This document shows, one piece after another, positions 1 through 6,275 of a stretch of 14,974 nucleotides of DNA. Position 1 is the stretch's first letter; each line of letters opens with the position of its first letter. The notes beneath the pieces were generated by a model. It ran no database searches. It had not been told where the DNA came from and saw nothing but the letters and a program-made list of their open reading frames with translations. Made by a program: the position numbers and the translations under genes. The stretch is from Treponema sp. (lineage in GTDB: Bacteria > Spirochaetota > Spirochaetia > Treponematales > Treponemataceae), in assembly GCA_016297415.1 (NCBI GenBank), contig JAEDGQ010000043.1, positions 1 to 14,974 on the forward strand, read 5' to 3'.

Positions 1-16
1 TTTTCTTTTTGTCCAT
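1..16 (-). CDS. 5' end of a leftward gene, product unknown
   Basis: Only the first five codons (M-D-K-K-K) lie in the window. The start is supported by a strong Shine-Dalgarno sequence, GGAGGT (complement of 23-28), six bases before the ATG at 16-14. The lysine-rich beginning says nothing about function. Confidence 0.6.
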
Positions 17-161
17 ACAAATACCTCCATACGAGTATAAACATGACAAAATATATTTTTAGAATATCAAATTTTTGAATAAATTTCTTCTCAACCACCA
101 GCCCAGCGGGCTGTGGCATACCAGTATTTTCCAGTACCGGGTTTTATAATAAAGCTTCAAC

Positions 162-212
162 TGCAGATACAAACGGGTTTCTGCTAAATCATACCCCCGT
201 TTATCATCTGCA
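162..212. repeat. long imperfect hairpin
   Basis: TGCAGAT (162-168) pairs with ATCTGCA (206-212), and AAACGGG (171-177) pairs with CCCGTTT (196-202). A 2x3 internal loop separates the two seven-pair stems, and the terminal loop is 18 nt. There is no T-run, so it is not a standard terminator. It lies downstream, in the leftward sense, of the aspS tail remnant. A shorter GC hairpin, CAGCCC/GGGCTG, lies near 104-118. No gene is visible in 17-238. Confidence 0.5.
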
Positions 213-238
213 AAGTCAGGACATAAACTTGGTGTCAC

Positions 239-307
239 TTACTCCTTCTCAATACACTTGATGTGGAGTTCATCAAGCTGACTGTCATCAACATAACTTG
301 GGCATTC
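239..307 (-). pseudogene. remnant of a second, diverged aspS 3' end
   Basis: Read leftward, 307-239 encodes ECPSYVDDSQLDELHI followed by KCIEKE and a TAA stop. The complete AspS just upstream ends ECPSFVDEQQLKDLHI, TCYDVEKE, stop. About 15 of 22 aligned residues are identical, and both end in EKE-stop. There is no start codon or catalytic domain, so it is a leftover tail. A nine-base match, ATCCATTGG, occurs at 388-396 and at 487-495 inside aspS, where it encodes the P-M-D just before ECPS. The remnant may therefore include that segment, split by about 80 bp of hairpin DNA at 308-387. Gene conversion or replacement of aspS by a related allele would explain it; a tandem 3' duplication is the alternative. 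Confidence 0.75.
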
Positions 308-313
308 ATACGT

Positions 314-350
314 CTGGTCAAGGCACGCTTCGCTTAAAGCCTTGACTCAG
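314..350. repeat. inverted repeat between the two aspS tails
   Basis: GTCAAGGC (317-324) and GCCTTGAC (339-346) are perfectly complementary, and the pairing extends imperfectly to CTG and CAG at 314 and 350. The loop contains the GC-rich sequence ACGCTTCGCTTA. It begins a few bases after the homology to the AspS tail breaks off. Confidence 0.6.
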
Positions 351-356
351 CCGTTT

Positions 357-387
357 TGCAGGTGTCTATTTTCAATATACACCTGCA
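357..387. repeat. inverted repeat just beyond the aspS stop
   Basis: TGCAGGTGT (357-365) and ACACCTGCA (379-387) form a perfect nine-pair stem, with further TAT/ATA pairing inside. It lies 24 bases past the aspS stop codon. There is no T-run in the aspS direction, so an intrinsic terminator is not clearly supported. Confidence 0.6.
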
Positions 388-411
388 ATCCATTGGCTCG
401 CTGAATGCCGT

Positions 412-2247
412 CTATTCCTTTTCAACATCGTAGCAAGTAATGTGGAGGTCCTTTAACTGCTGTTCATCTACGAAACTAGGACACTCATCCATTGGAGATG
501 CTGCCATATTGTTTTTTGGGAAGGCAATTACTTCGTGGATTGATTCTTCGTGACGCATAAGCATGATCAGGCGGTCAAGTCCAGGAGCGATACCACCGTG
601 TGGAGGTGCACCGAATTTGAATGCTTCAACAAGGAATCCGAAGGCTTTCTGTGCCCGTTCGTTTGAGTAACCAACGATTTTAAAGATTCTCTGCTGGAGT
701 TCAGGATTGTTAATACGCATAGAACCAGAAGCAAGTTCGTATCCGTTAAGAACCAGGTCATAAAGGTCACCTTTTACAGCGCCAGGGTCTGATTCAAGAA
801 TATCCCAGTACTGTTTCTGTGGAAGAGTGAACATGTGGTGTTCAGTTTCCCAGGCATTTGTTTCTTCGTTAAATGCAAAGTATGGGAAGTCGATAATCCA
901 TGCAAAGTGGAATTCATCATTCGGATTGTAAAGGTTAAGGTCTTTACCAAGCTGTTTGCGTACAGCACCGAGAGCAACGCAGGCTGTCTGCCATTTTTCG
1001 TCACTTACAAAGAGAAGAAGGTCATTCTTTTCGGCCCCTAGCTTTGAACAGATTTCAGCTTCTTTTCCGGCATAGAACTTAGAAATTCCCCCTTCAAATT
1101 TTCCTTCAGCATCAACCTTCATCCATGCAAGACCTTTTGCGTGGTTGATTTTTGCAACGGCTTCAAGGGCTTCAATATTTTTGCGTGAGTATTTGTCTGC
1201 CACATTTTTAACAACAAGAGCCTTAAGACCAGAACGCTTGTGTCTCTGAATGTCACGACCGGAGTTTGCAGAGCCTGCCTTAAATGCGTTAAAGTCAGCC
1301 AGGTCAGCCATAAATGCAGCATCCTGCATCTTCATGTCAAAACGAAGATCCGGTTTGTCGCTTCCGTACAAGTCAAAAGCGTCTTCCCATGTAATGCGGT
1401 CAAATTTTGCAGGAAGGTCATAGTTCATAGTCTTTTTAAAGATGTACTGCATAAGACCTTCAGTTGTAGAAAGAACTTCTTCCCGGTTTGTGAAAGAAAG
1501 TTCCATATCAATCTGAGTAAATTCAGGCTGACGGTCACCACGGGCATCTTCATCACGGTAACAGCGGGCAATCTGGAAGTACTTGTCAAAACCAGAAACC
1601 ATTAAAAGCTGTTTGTAAAGCTGTGGAGACTGTGGAAGTGAATAGAATTTTCCAGGATGAACACGGCTTGGAACCAGGTAGTCCCGGGCACCTTCTGGAG
1701 TAGACTTGATGAAAGTTGGAGTTTCAATTTCAAGGAAGCCTTTAGAAGTAAGGTATTCACGAGTAGCAAAAGTTACCTGAGAGCGGAGGATAATGTTTTT
1801 CTGCATAGGATCACGGCGCAGGTCAAGGTAACGGTATTTAAGGCGAAGGTCTTCGTTAGCAATAACAAGACTTCCGTCCTTCTGACGAACTTCTTCAATA
1901 GAGAATGGAAGATCCTGAGAAGTTGTAAAGATTTCAATATCAGAAGCTTCAACTTCAATTTCGCCGGTAGCCATATCTTTGTTAATGTCTTTTTCTGCAC
2001 GGGCAGCAACAACACCTTCAACAGCGATACAGTATTCAGATTTTAATGATGAAGCGATTTTTTTAACTTCTTCAGAAGCTTTGTCTCCAACCATAACCTG
2101 AGTAATACCATAACGGTCACGGAGACGAATAAATACGAGACCACCAAGGTCACGAGTGCGGCTAACCCAGCCGTTCAATACAACTTTCCTGCCAACATCA
2201 GCTTTAGTAAGCTCACCGCAAGTTACTGTTCTCTTTGAATTTTCCAT
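412..2247 (-). CDS. aspS: aspartyl-tRNA synthetase
   Basis: AspS charges tRNA-Asp with aspartate in the cytoplasm using ATP. The 611-residue protein has the bacterial architecture: an N-terminal OB-fold anticodon-binding domain (about 1-110), a class II catalytic core, and the bacterial GAD insertion (about 305-440). Motif 2 is visible as FQIARCYRDED, and motif 3 as GIAPGLDRLIML near residues 552-563. The start at 2247 is chosen over an in-frame ATG at 2292 because AGAGGAC lies just before it, while the 2292 start lacks a ribosome binding site and would begin only about 9 nt from the predicted transcription start. Whether it also charges tRNA-Asn cannot be told from the sequence. The gene is intact, but a diverged copy of its last 22 codons lies downstream at 239-307. 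Confidence 0.97.
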   Translation of the reverse strand: MENSKRTVTCGELTKADVGRKVVLNGWVSRTRDLGGLVFIRLRDRYGITQVMVGDKASEEVKKIASSLKSEYCIAVEGVVAARAEKDINKDMATGEIEVEASDIEIFTTSQDLPFSIEEVRQKDGSLVIANEDLRLKYRYLDLRRDPMQKNIILRSQVTFATREYLTSKGFLEIETPTFIKSTPEGARDYLVPSRVHPGKFYSLPQSPQLYKQLLMVSGFDKYFQIARCYRDEDARGDRQPEFTQIDMELSFTNREEVLSTTEGLMQYIFKKTMNYDLPAKFDRITWEDAFDLYGSDKPDLRFDMKMQDAAFMADLADFNAFKAGSANSGRDIQRHKRSGLKALVVKNVADKYSRKNIEALEAVAKINHAKGLAWMKVDAEGKFEGGISKFYAGKEAEICSKLGAEKNDLLLFVSDEKWQTACVALGAVRKQLGKDLNLYNPNDEFHFAWIIDFPYFAFNEETNAWETEHHMFTLPQKQYWDILESDPGAVKGDLYDLVLNGYELASGSMRINNPELQQRIFKIVGYSNERAQKAFGFLVEAFKFGAPPHGGIAPGLDRLIMLMRHEESIHEVIAFPKNNMAASPMDECPSFVDEQQLKDLHITCYDVEKE

Positions 2248-2307
2248 TTTGTCCTCTATATGATGATTCCGGCATGCAATCCGAAACCTCATTATTTTCA
2301 GGTAATT

Positions 2308-2336
2308 ATTTTATCGAGAATAAGATTTTTATACAA
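2308..2336 (-). promoter_or_regulatory. likely aspS promoter
   Basis: On the minus strand a -35 TTGTAT (2336-2331) and a -10 TAAAAT (2313-2308) are separated by 17 bases. Transcription would start near 2301, giving a leader of about 54 nt before the AspS start at 2247. Confidence 0.5.
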
Positions 2337-2356
2337 TTAAAGACAATAAAAACACA

Positions 2357-2455
2357 GGAGGGAGAAGTCTCTCCCTGCGACCGCACTTCGTTGCGCTCTA
2401 CCCTCTCTGCGGAGCTCAAACGCCGCCCCGCAACGCCCGGACTTTCTACCGTCTA
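2357..2455. repeat. GC-rich intergenic repeat upstream of rpiB
   Basis: This is a GC-rich block in otherwise AT-rich intergenic DNA. It opens with the perfect hairpin AGGGAGA-AGTC-TCTCCCT (2359-2376) and continues with motifs such as GCGACCGCACTTCGTTGCGC. It resembles the other GC-rich islands of the window in style, but I could not align it convincingly to them. Confidence 0.45.
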
Positions 2456-2491
2456 CTACAAAAAAATCTTCTTTTCTGATAAACTCATTCT

Positions 2492-2513
2492 TATAAAAAC
2501 AGTCAGACTGTTT
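2492..2513 (+). promoter_or_regulatory. palindromic operator-like site before rpiB
   Basis: AAACAGTC (2497-2504), a central A, and GACTGTTT (2506-2513) form a perfect 8+1+8 palindrome. It begins within a TATAAA that could be a -10 element (2492-2497), though no good -35 is visible. It ends 12 bases before the rpiB ribosome binding site AGGAG. The placement fits a repressor operator; the regulator is unknown. Confidence 0.45.
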
Positions 2514-2536
2514 CAATTAAATACAGGAGTCTAATA

Positions 2537-3172
2537 ATGAAAATCGCTCTTATTAACGAAAATTCTCAGGCTGCCAAAAATGCAGTTATTTTTAACGCAC
2601 TTAAAAAAGTTGCTGACGCACATGGATTTGAAGTAGTTAACTACGGTATGTACTCAGCAGAATCTCCATCACTCACATACGTACAGAATGGTATTCTTGC
2701 TGCTACTCTCTTAAACTCTGGTGCCTGCGACTATGTAATTACTGGTTGTGGTACTGGTGAAGGTGCAATGCTTGCCCTCAACTCTTTCCCGGGCGTAATC
2801 TGCGGTCATGTTGCAACTCCTCTGGACGCTTACACATTTGCACAGATTAACGACGGCAACGCAATCTCAATTCCATTTGCCCTTGGCTTTGGATGGGGCG
2901 GCGACCTTAACCTTGAATACATTTTTGAAAAACTTTTCTGCGAACCAAGCGGCCAGGGTTACCCTCGTGAACGGGCTGTTCCAGAACAGACAAACAAAAA
3001 AATCCTCGATGGTGTACGCGCAGCAGCTTTTAAGCCACTGACAGAAATCATTCCTTCACTGGACAAAGACCTTGTAAAAGGCGCTTACGCAGGTGAAAAA
3101 TTCCAGGAATATTTCTTCCGTGATGCAAAAGACGAAAAAATCGTTGCAATGGTAAAAGATATGCTTAAATAA
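2537..3172 (+). CDS. rpiB: RpiB/LacA/LacB-family sugar-phosphate isomerase
   Basis: The family interconverts aldose and ketose phosphates, classically ribose-5-phosphate and ribulose-5-phosphate in the pentose phosphate pathway. The N-terminal Rossmann-like region MKIALINENS and the signature DYVITGCGTGEG (65-76) carry the expected catalytic cysteine (C71) and the glycine-rich phosphate loop. NDGNAISIP (105-113) matches the family's HNDANVL-type segment. At 211 residues it is about 60 longer than a typical RpiB of about 150, with an extra C-terminal region. It therefore belongs to a longer subgroup, and its substrate could be another sugar phosphate. AGGAG lies seven bases before the ATG. The gene is monocistronic, with an operator-like palindrome upstream and a strong terminator downstream. 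Confidence 0.85.
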   Translation: MKIALINENSQAAKNAVIFNALKKVADAHGFEVVNYGMYSAESPSLTYVQNGILAATLLNSGACDYVITGCGTGEGAMLALNSFPGVICGHVATPLDAYTFAQINDGNAISIPFALGFGWGGDLNLEYIFEKLFCEPSGQGYPRERAVPEQTNKKILDGVRAAAFKPLTEIIPSLDKDLVKGAYAGEKFQEYFFRDAKDEKIVAMVKDMLK

Positions 3173-3189
3173 AACCCGGAATCAGATAT

Positions 3190-3229
3190 AAAAAACGGCC
3201 TCCGGATCTTTATCTGGAAGCCGTTTTTT
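3190..3229 (+). terminator. intrinsic terminator after rpiB
   Basis: AAAAAACGGC (3190-3199) pairs with GCCGTTTTTT (3220-3229), with additional TCC/GGA pairing inside. The T-run serves rpiB. The A-run on the other side makes it a potential two-way terminator, which would suit the convergent GGDEF gene. Confidence 0.85.
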
Positions 3230-3327
3230 GCGTTAGGGGGCGGAGGGGCGGCGAAGCCGTTGCGAAGCAAGGGAGCGGCAGCGGACCCCCGCAGCACCCG
3301 ACGGCACCCCAGGTGCCGGAACGCCCT
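3230..3327 (+). repeat. GC-rich repeat of about 97 bp, left copy
   Basis: It begins GCGTTAGGGG (3230-3239) and ends GCCGGAACGCCCT (3315-3327), with CCCGACGGC (3298-3306) just inside that end. The copy at 4406-4501 has the same three segments in the same order on the opposite strand, while the middle has diverged. Its right end supplies two bases of the GGDEF stop codon. Confidence 0.75.
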
Positions 3328-4366
3328 AAAGCTTAACTTTACCTTCAGCAAGAAGCATTTCAATTACTTTTGCCACCGTAATATAAATGTCCATTTCGCC
3401 GTACTGCCAGACCCGATTTGCAGTAGATTCTGCCCTGAGCATAATGATTTCTTTTTCTTCAGGATCTGCAATTTCGCAGCAAAAACCAGCCCTTACCATC
3501 TGCATTGTATACTGTTCTGCCAGCTGCATCTGACTGGAACTTGTAAGTGAATCAATAAAGTTAAAATAGAAGATTTCGTTTGAAATACTCATATTATTCT
3601 TTATTTTTTTTATATCAATAGGACTGTATTCGGAGCATTTTGAAAGAGAATGAGTTTTTTCGAACAGAATTTTTTCGCCTTTCTGAATACACAGCCTGTC
3701 AATCATAAAATATGAACTTAAAAAATTAAAAAGATTCCGGATTCCCTCTTCAGCCGCAGGATTTTTTGTAAGAAGCCGGAAAACCATGGAATGCAGGTAC
3801 ATTGAACTGAGGCTTTTGTCTTTTTCAGTTTTGAGTTCAATGTTTCCGTGTTTTTCAGGAAGATAAATGATAAAACAGTTACGGCCCTTTGTTTTGCCCC
3901 GGTAAAGTGCTTTGTCAGCAGTATCAAGAAGGCCTTCGTAGGATTTTTCGTTTTCCGGAAATCGTGCAAGTCCGATTGTTACAGTTACATAAAGCCCTGA
4001 AAACTGGTGAATCTCACAGCCGTTCATTACAGTCATAATATCACGGCATTTTTTCCATATTTCGTCATAGGCCACAAGGTCTGGAAAAACAACAATAAAT
4101 TCATCGCCGCCAAAACGGCCTGTTGTTCCTTTATCTCCCACTGCCTGTTTTATACGGTCAGCAACTTCCTTAAGAACTTTATCTCCAGCTATATGACCGT
4201 ATGTGTCGTTTACATATTTAAAATTATCAATATCGATCAGTGCTAGACTGAACGGTACGTTTCCGGCCACCAGAAAGTTTACATATTCAACTATGACTTC
4301 CCGTTTGTAAACTTTTGTCAGCCCTTCTTCTGCCTGTTTATTGCCGAATAAAAACTCTAATCCCAT
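3326..4366 (-). CDS. GGDEF-domain protein (probable diguanylate cyclase)
   Basis: GGDEF proteins make cyclic di-GMP from two GTP. The 346-residue protein starts almost directly with the cyclase domain. The metal-site region is LALIDIDNF (41-49), the NDTYGHIAGD loop is at 53-62, the active-site motif GGDEF is at 86-90, and KALYRGKTKGRN is at 152-163. All key catalytic residues are present. The RxxD product-inhibition site normally nine residues before GGDEF is absent (GDKG instead). Residues 190-346 form a separate C-terminal domain with GAF-like character, a tentative assignment. There is no signal peptide or membrane segment, so it should be cytosolic. The start is uncertain because the upstream ribosome binding site is weak. 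The gene is bracketed by inverted copies of a GC-rich repeat. Confidence 0.88.
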   Translation of the reverse strand: MGLEFLFGNKQAEEGLTKVYKREVIVEYVNFLVAGNVPFSLALIDIDNFKYVNDTYGHIAGDKVLKEVADRIKQAVGDKGTTGRFGGDEFIVVFPDLVAYDEIWKKCRDIMTVMNGCEIHQFSGLYVTVTIGLARFPENEKSYEGLLDTADKALYRGKTKGRNCFIIYLPEKHGNIELKTEKDKSLSSMYLHSMVFRLLTKNPAAEEGIRNLFNFLSSYFMIDRLCIQKGEKILFEKTHSLSKCSEYSPIDIKKIKNNMSISNEIFYFNFIDSLTSSSQMQLAEQYTMQMVRAGFCCEIADPEEKEIIMLRAESTANRVWQYGEMDIYITVAKVIEMLLAEGKVKL

Positions 4367-4405
4367 AAACTAAGCATATCATTTTTTTGTGTTTTATAAA
4401 ATACA

Positions 4406-4501
4406 AGGGCGTTCCGGCTTACGCCGTCGGGCTATCCGTACTTCCGCGCAAAAGCGCTCCATCCCTACGGGACGCTCCGCGGTACTCCTATCCCCTAACG
4501 C
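4406..4501 (-). repeat. GC-rich repeat of about 97 bp, right copy (inverted)
   Basis: On the minus strand it runs from GCGTTAGGGG (4501-4492) to GCCGGAACGCCCT (4418-4406), with CCCGACGGC inside, the same order as the left copy at 3230-3327. Internal motifs such as GGATAGCCCGACGGCG and GGGATGGAGCGC look like a dispersed family; 8427-8547 shares GGCTATCCG and TTCCGC with it. Confidence 0.75.
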
Positions 4502-4572
4502 AAAGCAAAAATGGGAGCCTGGCGAGCAAAGAAATACTCGTAGCGTGCCTGCACGCAGCTATCCCCTAACGC
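4502..4572 (-). repeat. second, partial copy of the GC-rich repeat
   Basis: Minus-strand GCGTTAGGGGATAG (4572-4559) is an exact repeat of 4501-4488, so two copies lie in tandem here. The body of this copy differs and contains GCTGCGTGCAGGCACGC. The rlmB stop codon TAG lies inside its conserved GCGTTAGGGG end. No gene is credible in 4367-4565. Confidence 0.65.
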
Positions 4573-5354
4573 ATAAGATACTGTCTGTGGATTTCGTAGA
4601 GAAGAACTCCGGCAGCAACGCTTACGTTAAGGCTGTCGATTTTTCCACAGGTTGGAATACTTACGATTGAGTCGCACTGCTCTTCAAGAAGACGGGCAAT
4701 ACCAGTTCCTTCACTTCCCATTACAACAGCAGTTTTTGCAGGAAAATCAATTTTCTGAACGCTTTCGCCGCCGGCATCTGCCCCGTAAACCCAGAACCCT
4801 GCATCCTTAAGCTGCTGAACTGCACGTACAAGATTTGTAACAACAGCCACATTTACATAAGCGCTGGAACCGGCACTGGCTCTGGCAATAATTTCGTTGT
4901 CTGCAAAATCCTTTGCACTGTGGCGGCTTGGCATTACAACAAGGGCAGCGCCAAACTGGTCGCAGGAACGGATAATGGCACCAACGTTGTGAGGGTCAGT
5001 TACGCTGTCAAGAACAATTACTGTGCATTTAGCACCGCTTTGGTCGGCCTTTGCCTGTAAAATCCACTGATCAAAATCAATGTGGTTTTCGGCTCTTTCA
5101 GAAGCCCCTTCTGCTGTCATTACGATTCCCCGATGATCTCTGGCAACTTCAGGAAGACTTTTTACCAGATTGTCCAGACTTTTCATATCACAGTTTACAA
5201 CAGGAATACCTGCCTTTTTTGCAATTTCAAGAATCTTTTTAATGCGTGGACCGCTCTTTGCCAGCTGAATTGTAAGACCTTCAATTTTTCCGCTGTCTTC
5301 GGCACGGCGAACTTTTTCTTCTATTGCATGAAAGCCTGTAATAATCTGTATCAT
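4566..5354 (-). CDS. rlmB: RlmB-like 23S rRNA 2'-O-methyltransferase (SpoU/TrmH family)
   Basis: RlmB methylates the ribose of a conserved guanosine in 23S rRNA (G2251 in E. coli numbering) using SAM. The 262-residue protein has the RlmB layout: an N-terminal L30e-like RNA-binding domain (about 3-80) opening with ITGFHAIEE, then a SPOUT catalytic domain (108-260). The three SpoU motifs are intact: DPHNVGAIIRS (120-130), VMGSEGTGIARLL (211-223) and IPTCGKIDSLNVSVAAG (233-249). AAGGAAA lies seven bases before the ATG. The last two codons and the stop are followed by, and partly lie in, a GC-rich repeat. Another TrmH-family enzyme is too distant for its target to be certain, but the N-terminal domain favours RlmB. 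Confidence 0.9.
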   Translation of the reverse strand: MIQIITGFHAIEEKVRRAEDSGKIEGLTIQLAKSGPRIKKILEIAKKAGIPVVNCDMKSLDNLVKSLPEVARDHRGIVMTAEGASERAENHIDFDQWILQAKADQSGAKCTVIVLDSVTDPHNVGAIIRSCDQFGAALVVMPSRHSAKDFADNEIIARASAGSSAYVNVAVVTNLVRAVQQLKDAGFWVYGADAGGESVQKIDFPAKTAVVMGSEGTGIARLLEEQCDSIVSIPTCGKIDSLNVSVAAGVLLYEIHRQYLMR

Positions 5355-5376
5355 AGTTTTTTCCTTTTTCTGTGTT

Positions 5377-5427
5377 CTTTTTTAATCCTGCTCCCGCGGA
5401 GAACCCCGCTACGCCGGATTAAAAAAG
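5377..5427. repeat. long hairpin with a GC-rich loop upstream of rlmB
   Basis: CTTTTTTAATCC (5377-5388) and GGATTAAAAAAG (5416-5427) form a perfect 12-pair stem around a 27-nt GC-rich loop. A TATAAT palindrome at 5431-5440 could be the -10 of a leftward rlmB promoter, which would place this hairpin in the rlmB 5' leader. It could equally be an independent small repeat. Confidence 0.55.
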
Positions 5428-5440
5428 GCATATAATTATA

Positions 5441-5617
5441 AAAAAAGACACAGGGTATTGCTGCGGCTTTTTTTTGAGTTTCTTCGGAGTTATTTTATTG
5501 AATTAGCACAAAAGTTCCAATTGCTCTGGGGAGGGAGGGGGCAGACAGGCAAAGTGGCTCCTAATCTTTTGCAGCGAGATTTCAGTACAACAAAATCTAA
5601 TAAAAAATGGGTTACAG
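5441..5617. other. non-coding stretch between attC A and rlmB
   Basis: No credible gene is present. The stretch includes a G-rich tract (5528-5541, GGGGAGGGAGGGGG) and AT-rich flanks. A 64-codon open frame over 5503-5697 runs through the attC site and looks spurious. Confidence 0.5.
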
Positions 5618-5683
5618 ATGTTACAATGAGTTAAACCGCAAGCCGGCTTGACCAGTTTGTCGGCTTTGAACTTCTTGCTATGT
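5618..5683 (-). other. attC-like integron recombination site A (after mazF)
   Basis: Read leftward, the order matches attC: an R''-like ACATAGC (5683-5677), L'' AGTTCAAAGCCGAC, a short central loop, L' GCGGTTTAACTCA, and an R'-like GTAACAT (5624-5618). L'' and L' pair imperfectly, leaving unpaired bases on one arm, a hallmark of attC. Most of the 66 bp is identical to site B at 6441-6505. The outer R boxes are degraded (GTA instead of GTT, AGC instead of AAC), so this end may be weak or inactive. It begins seven bases after the mazF stop. Confidence 0.75.
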
Positions 5684-5689
5684 GATTTT

Positions 5690-6028
5690 CTATTCAATCA
5701 GTAATTTTATATTATCTACAACAGAATCAATTTCTTCTTCAGTCGCTTTTTCTATAAAATCACAGTTTATTTGTCTATAATCAAGATTTTTTATCTGGTC
5801 ACTTAAAATACAGCCGTTGATAGAATGGTTTTCCAATACAATTTCAAAAGGATAACCTTTTATATGGCTTGTGATAGGGCAGAATAAAGCAAGACCGATT
5901 TTCTGATTGTATTTTTTCTGAGAGATGCAAATTGCAGGACGACGACCTTTTTGTTCGTGTCCAGTCTGCGGGTCAAAGTCAAGCCAAACTAAATCGCCTT
6001 TTTCTGGAGTATAATTTGATGCTACCAT
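5690..6028 (-). CDS. mazF: MazF-family toxin endoribonuclease
   Basis: MazF toxins cut mRNA at short specific sequences and stop growth unless bound by their antitoxin. The 112-residue protein has the standard length and motifs: EKGDLVWLDFDPQTGHEQ (9-26) in the beta1-beta2 loop, GRRPA (28-32) with R30 matching the catalytic arginine, CPITSHIKGYPFE (50-62) with T53 matching the catalytic threonine, and DQIKNLDYR near the end. The toxin looks intact. Its ATG overlaps the mazE stop by seven bases (ATGGTAG), so the two are translationally coupled. The cleavage site is unknown. An attC-like site follows seven bases after the stop, marking the pair as an integron cassette. Confidence 0.95.
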   Translation of the reverse strand: MVASNYTPEKGDLVWLDFDPQTGHEQKGRRPAICISQKKYNQKIGLALFCPITSHIKGYPFEIVLENHSINGCILSDQIKNLDYRQINCDFIEKATEEEIDSVVDNIKLLIE

Positions 6029-6255
6029 TCTTCATTACCTACCGAACTGCCAGTTGATATTTCCGAATGAAGATTTTCTGGAGTAACCATAGCCAGCATG
6101 TCATCAAGAGTCTTTTTCTGCGGAAGAATTACTATTTTCCCTTTTTCAGCGATTACTTCGATTTTGCTTCCGTTTTTTACGTTGTTATCTTTTGCCCAAA
6201 GAGAAGGAATCCTAAAACCGAGGCTGTTGCCCCATTTCTGAACTACTGCCTGCAT
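6022..6255 (-). CDS. mazE: MazE-family antitoxin (AbrB/SpoVT fold)
   Basis: MazE binds and neutralises MazF and represses its own operon. The 77-residue protein starts with the swapped-hairpin DNA-binding domain, MQAVVQKWGNSLGFRIPS, typical of MazE. The conserved KWGNS is at 7-11 and R15-I-P follows. The short acidic C-terminus (about 50-77) is the expected flexible segment that wraps around MazF. GGAGG lies six bases before the ATG. It is the first gene of the mazEF pair and has a strong promoter with a palindromic site over the -10. Confidence 0.93.
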   Translation of the reverse strand: MQAVVQKWGNSLGFRIPSLWAKDNNVKNGSKIEVIAEKGKIVILPQKKTLDDMLAMVTPENLHSEISTGSSVGNEEW

Positions 6256-6275
6256 AATGCACCTCCAACACTTAA

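Noticed and set aside
412..2292. The longer AspS start at 2292
   Set aside because: No ribosome binding site is present, it would be nearly at the predicted transcription start, and the family begins near the ATG at 2247.
2235..2534. A 99-codon rightward open frame between aspS and rpiB
   Set aside because: It runs through the aspS start, its promoter and a GC-rich repeat, and lacks a ribosome binding site.
4387..4670. Rightward open frames between the GGDEF gene and rlmB
   Set aside because: They are translations of the GC-rich repeat copies and extend into rlmB on the wrong strand.
5528..5541. G-quadruplex in the G-rich tract
   Set aside because: Only three clear runs of three or more G are present in a row, so a stable four-run quadruplex is not supported.
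5503..5697. A 64-codon leftward open frame after mazF
   Set aside because: It is largely a translation of attC site A, overlaps the mazF end, and has no protein-like features.
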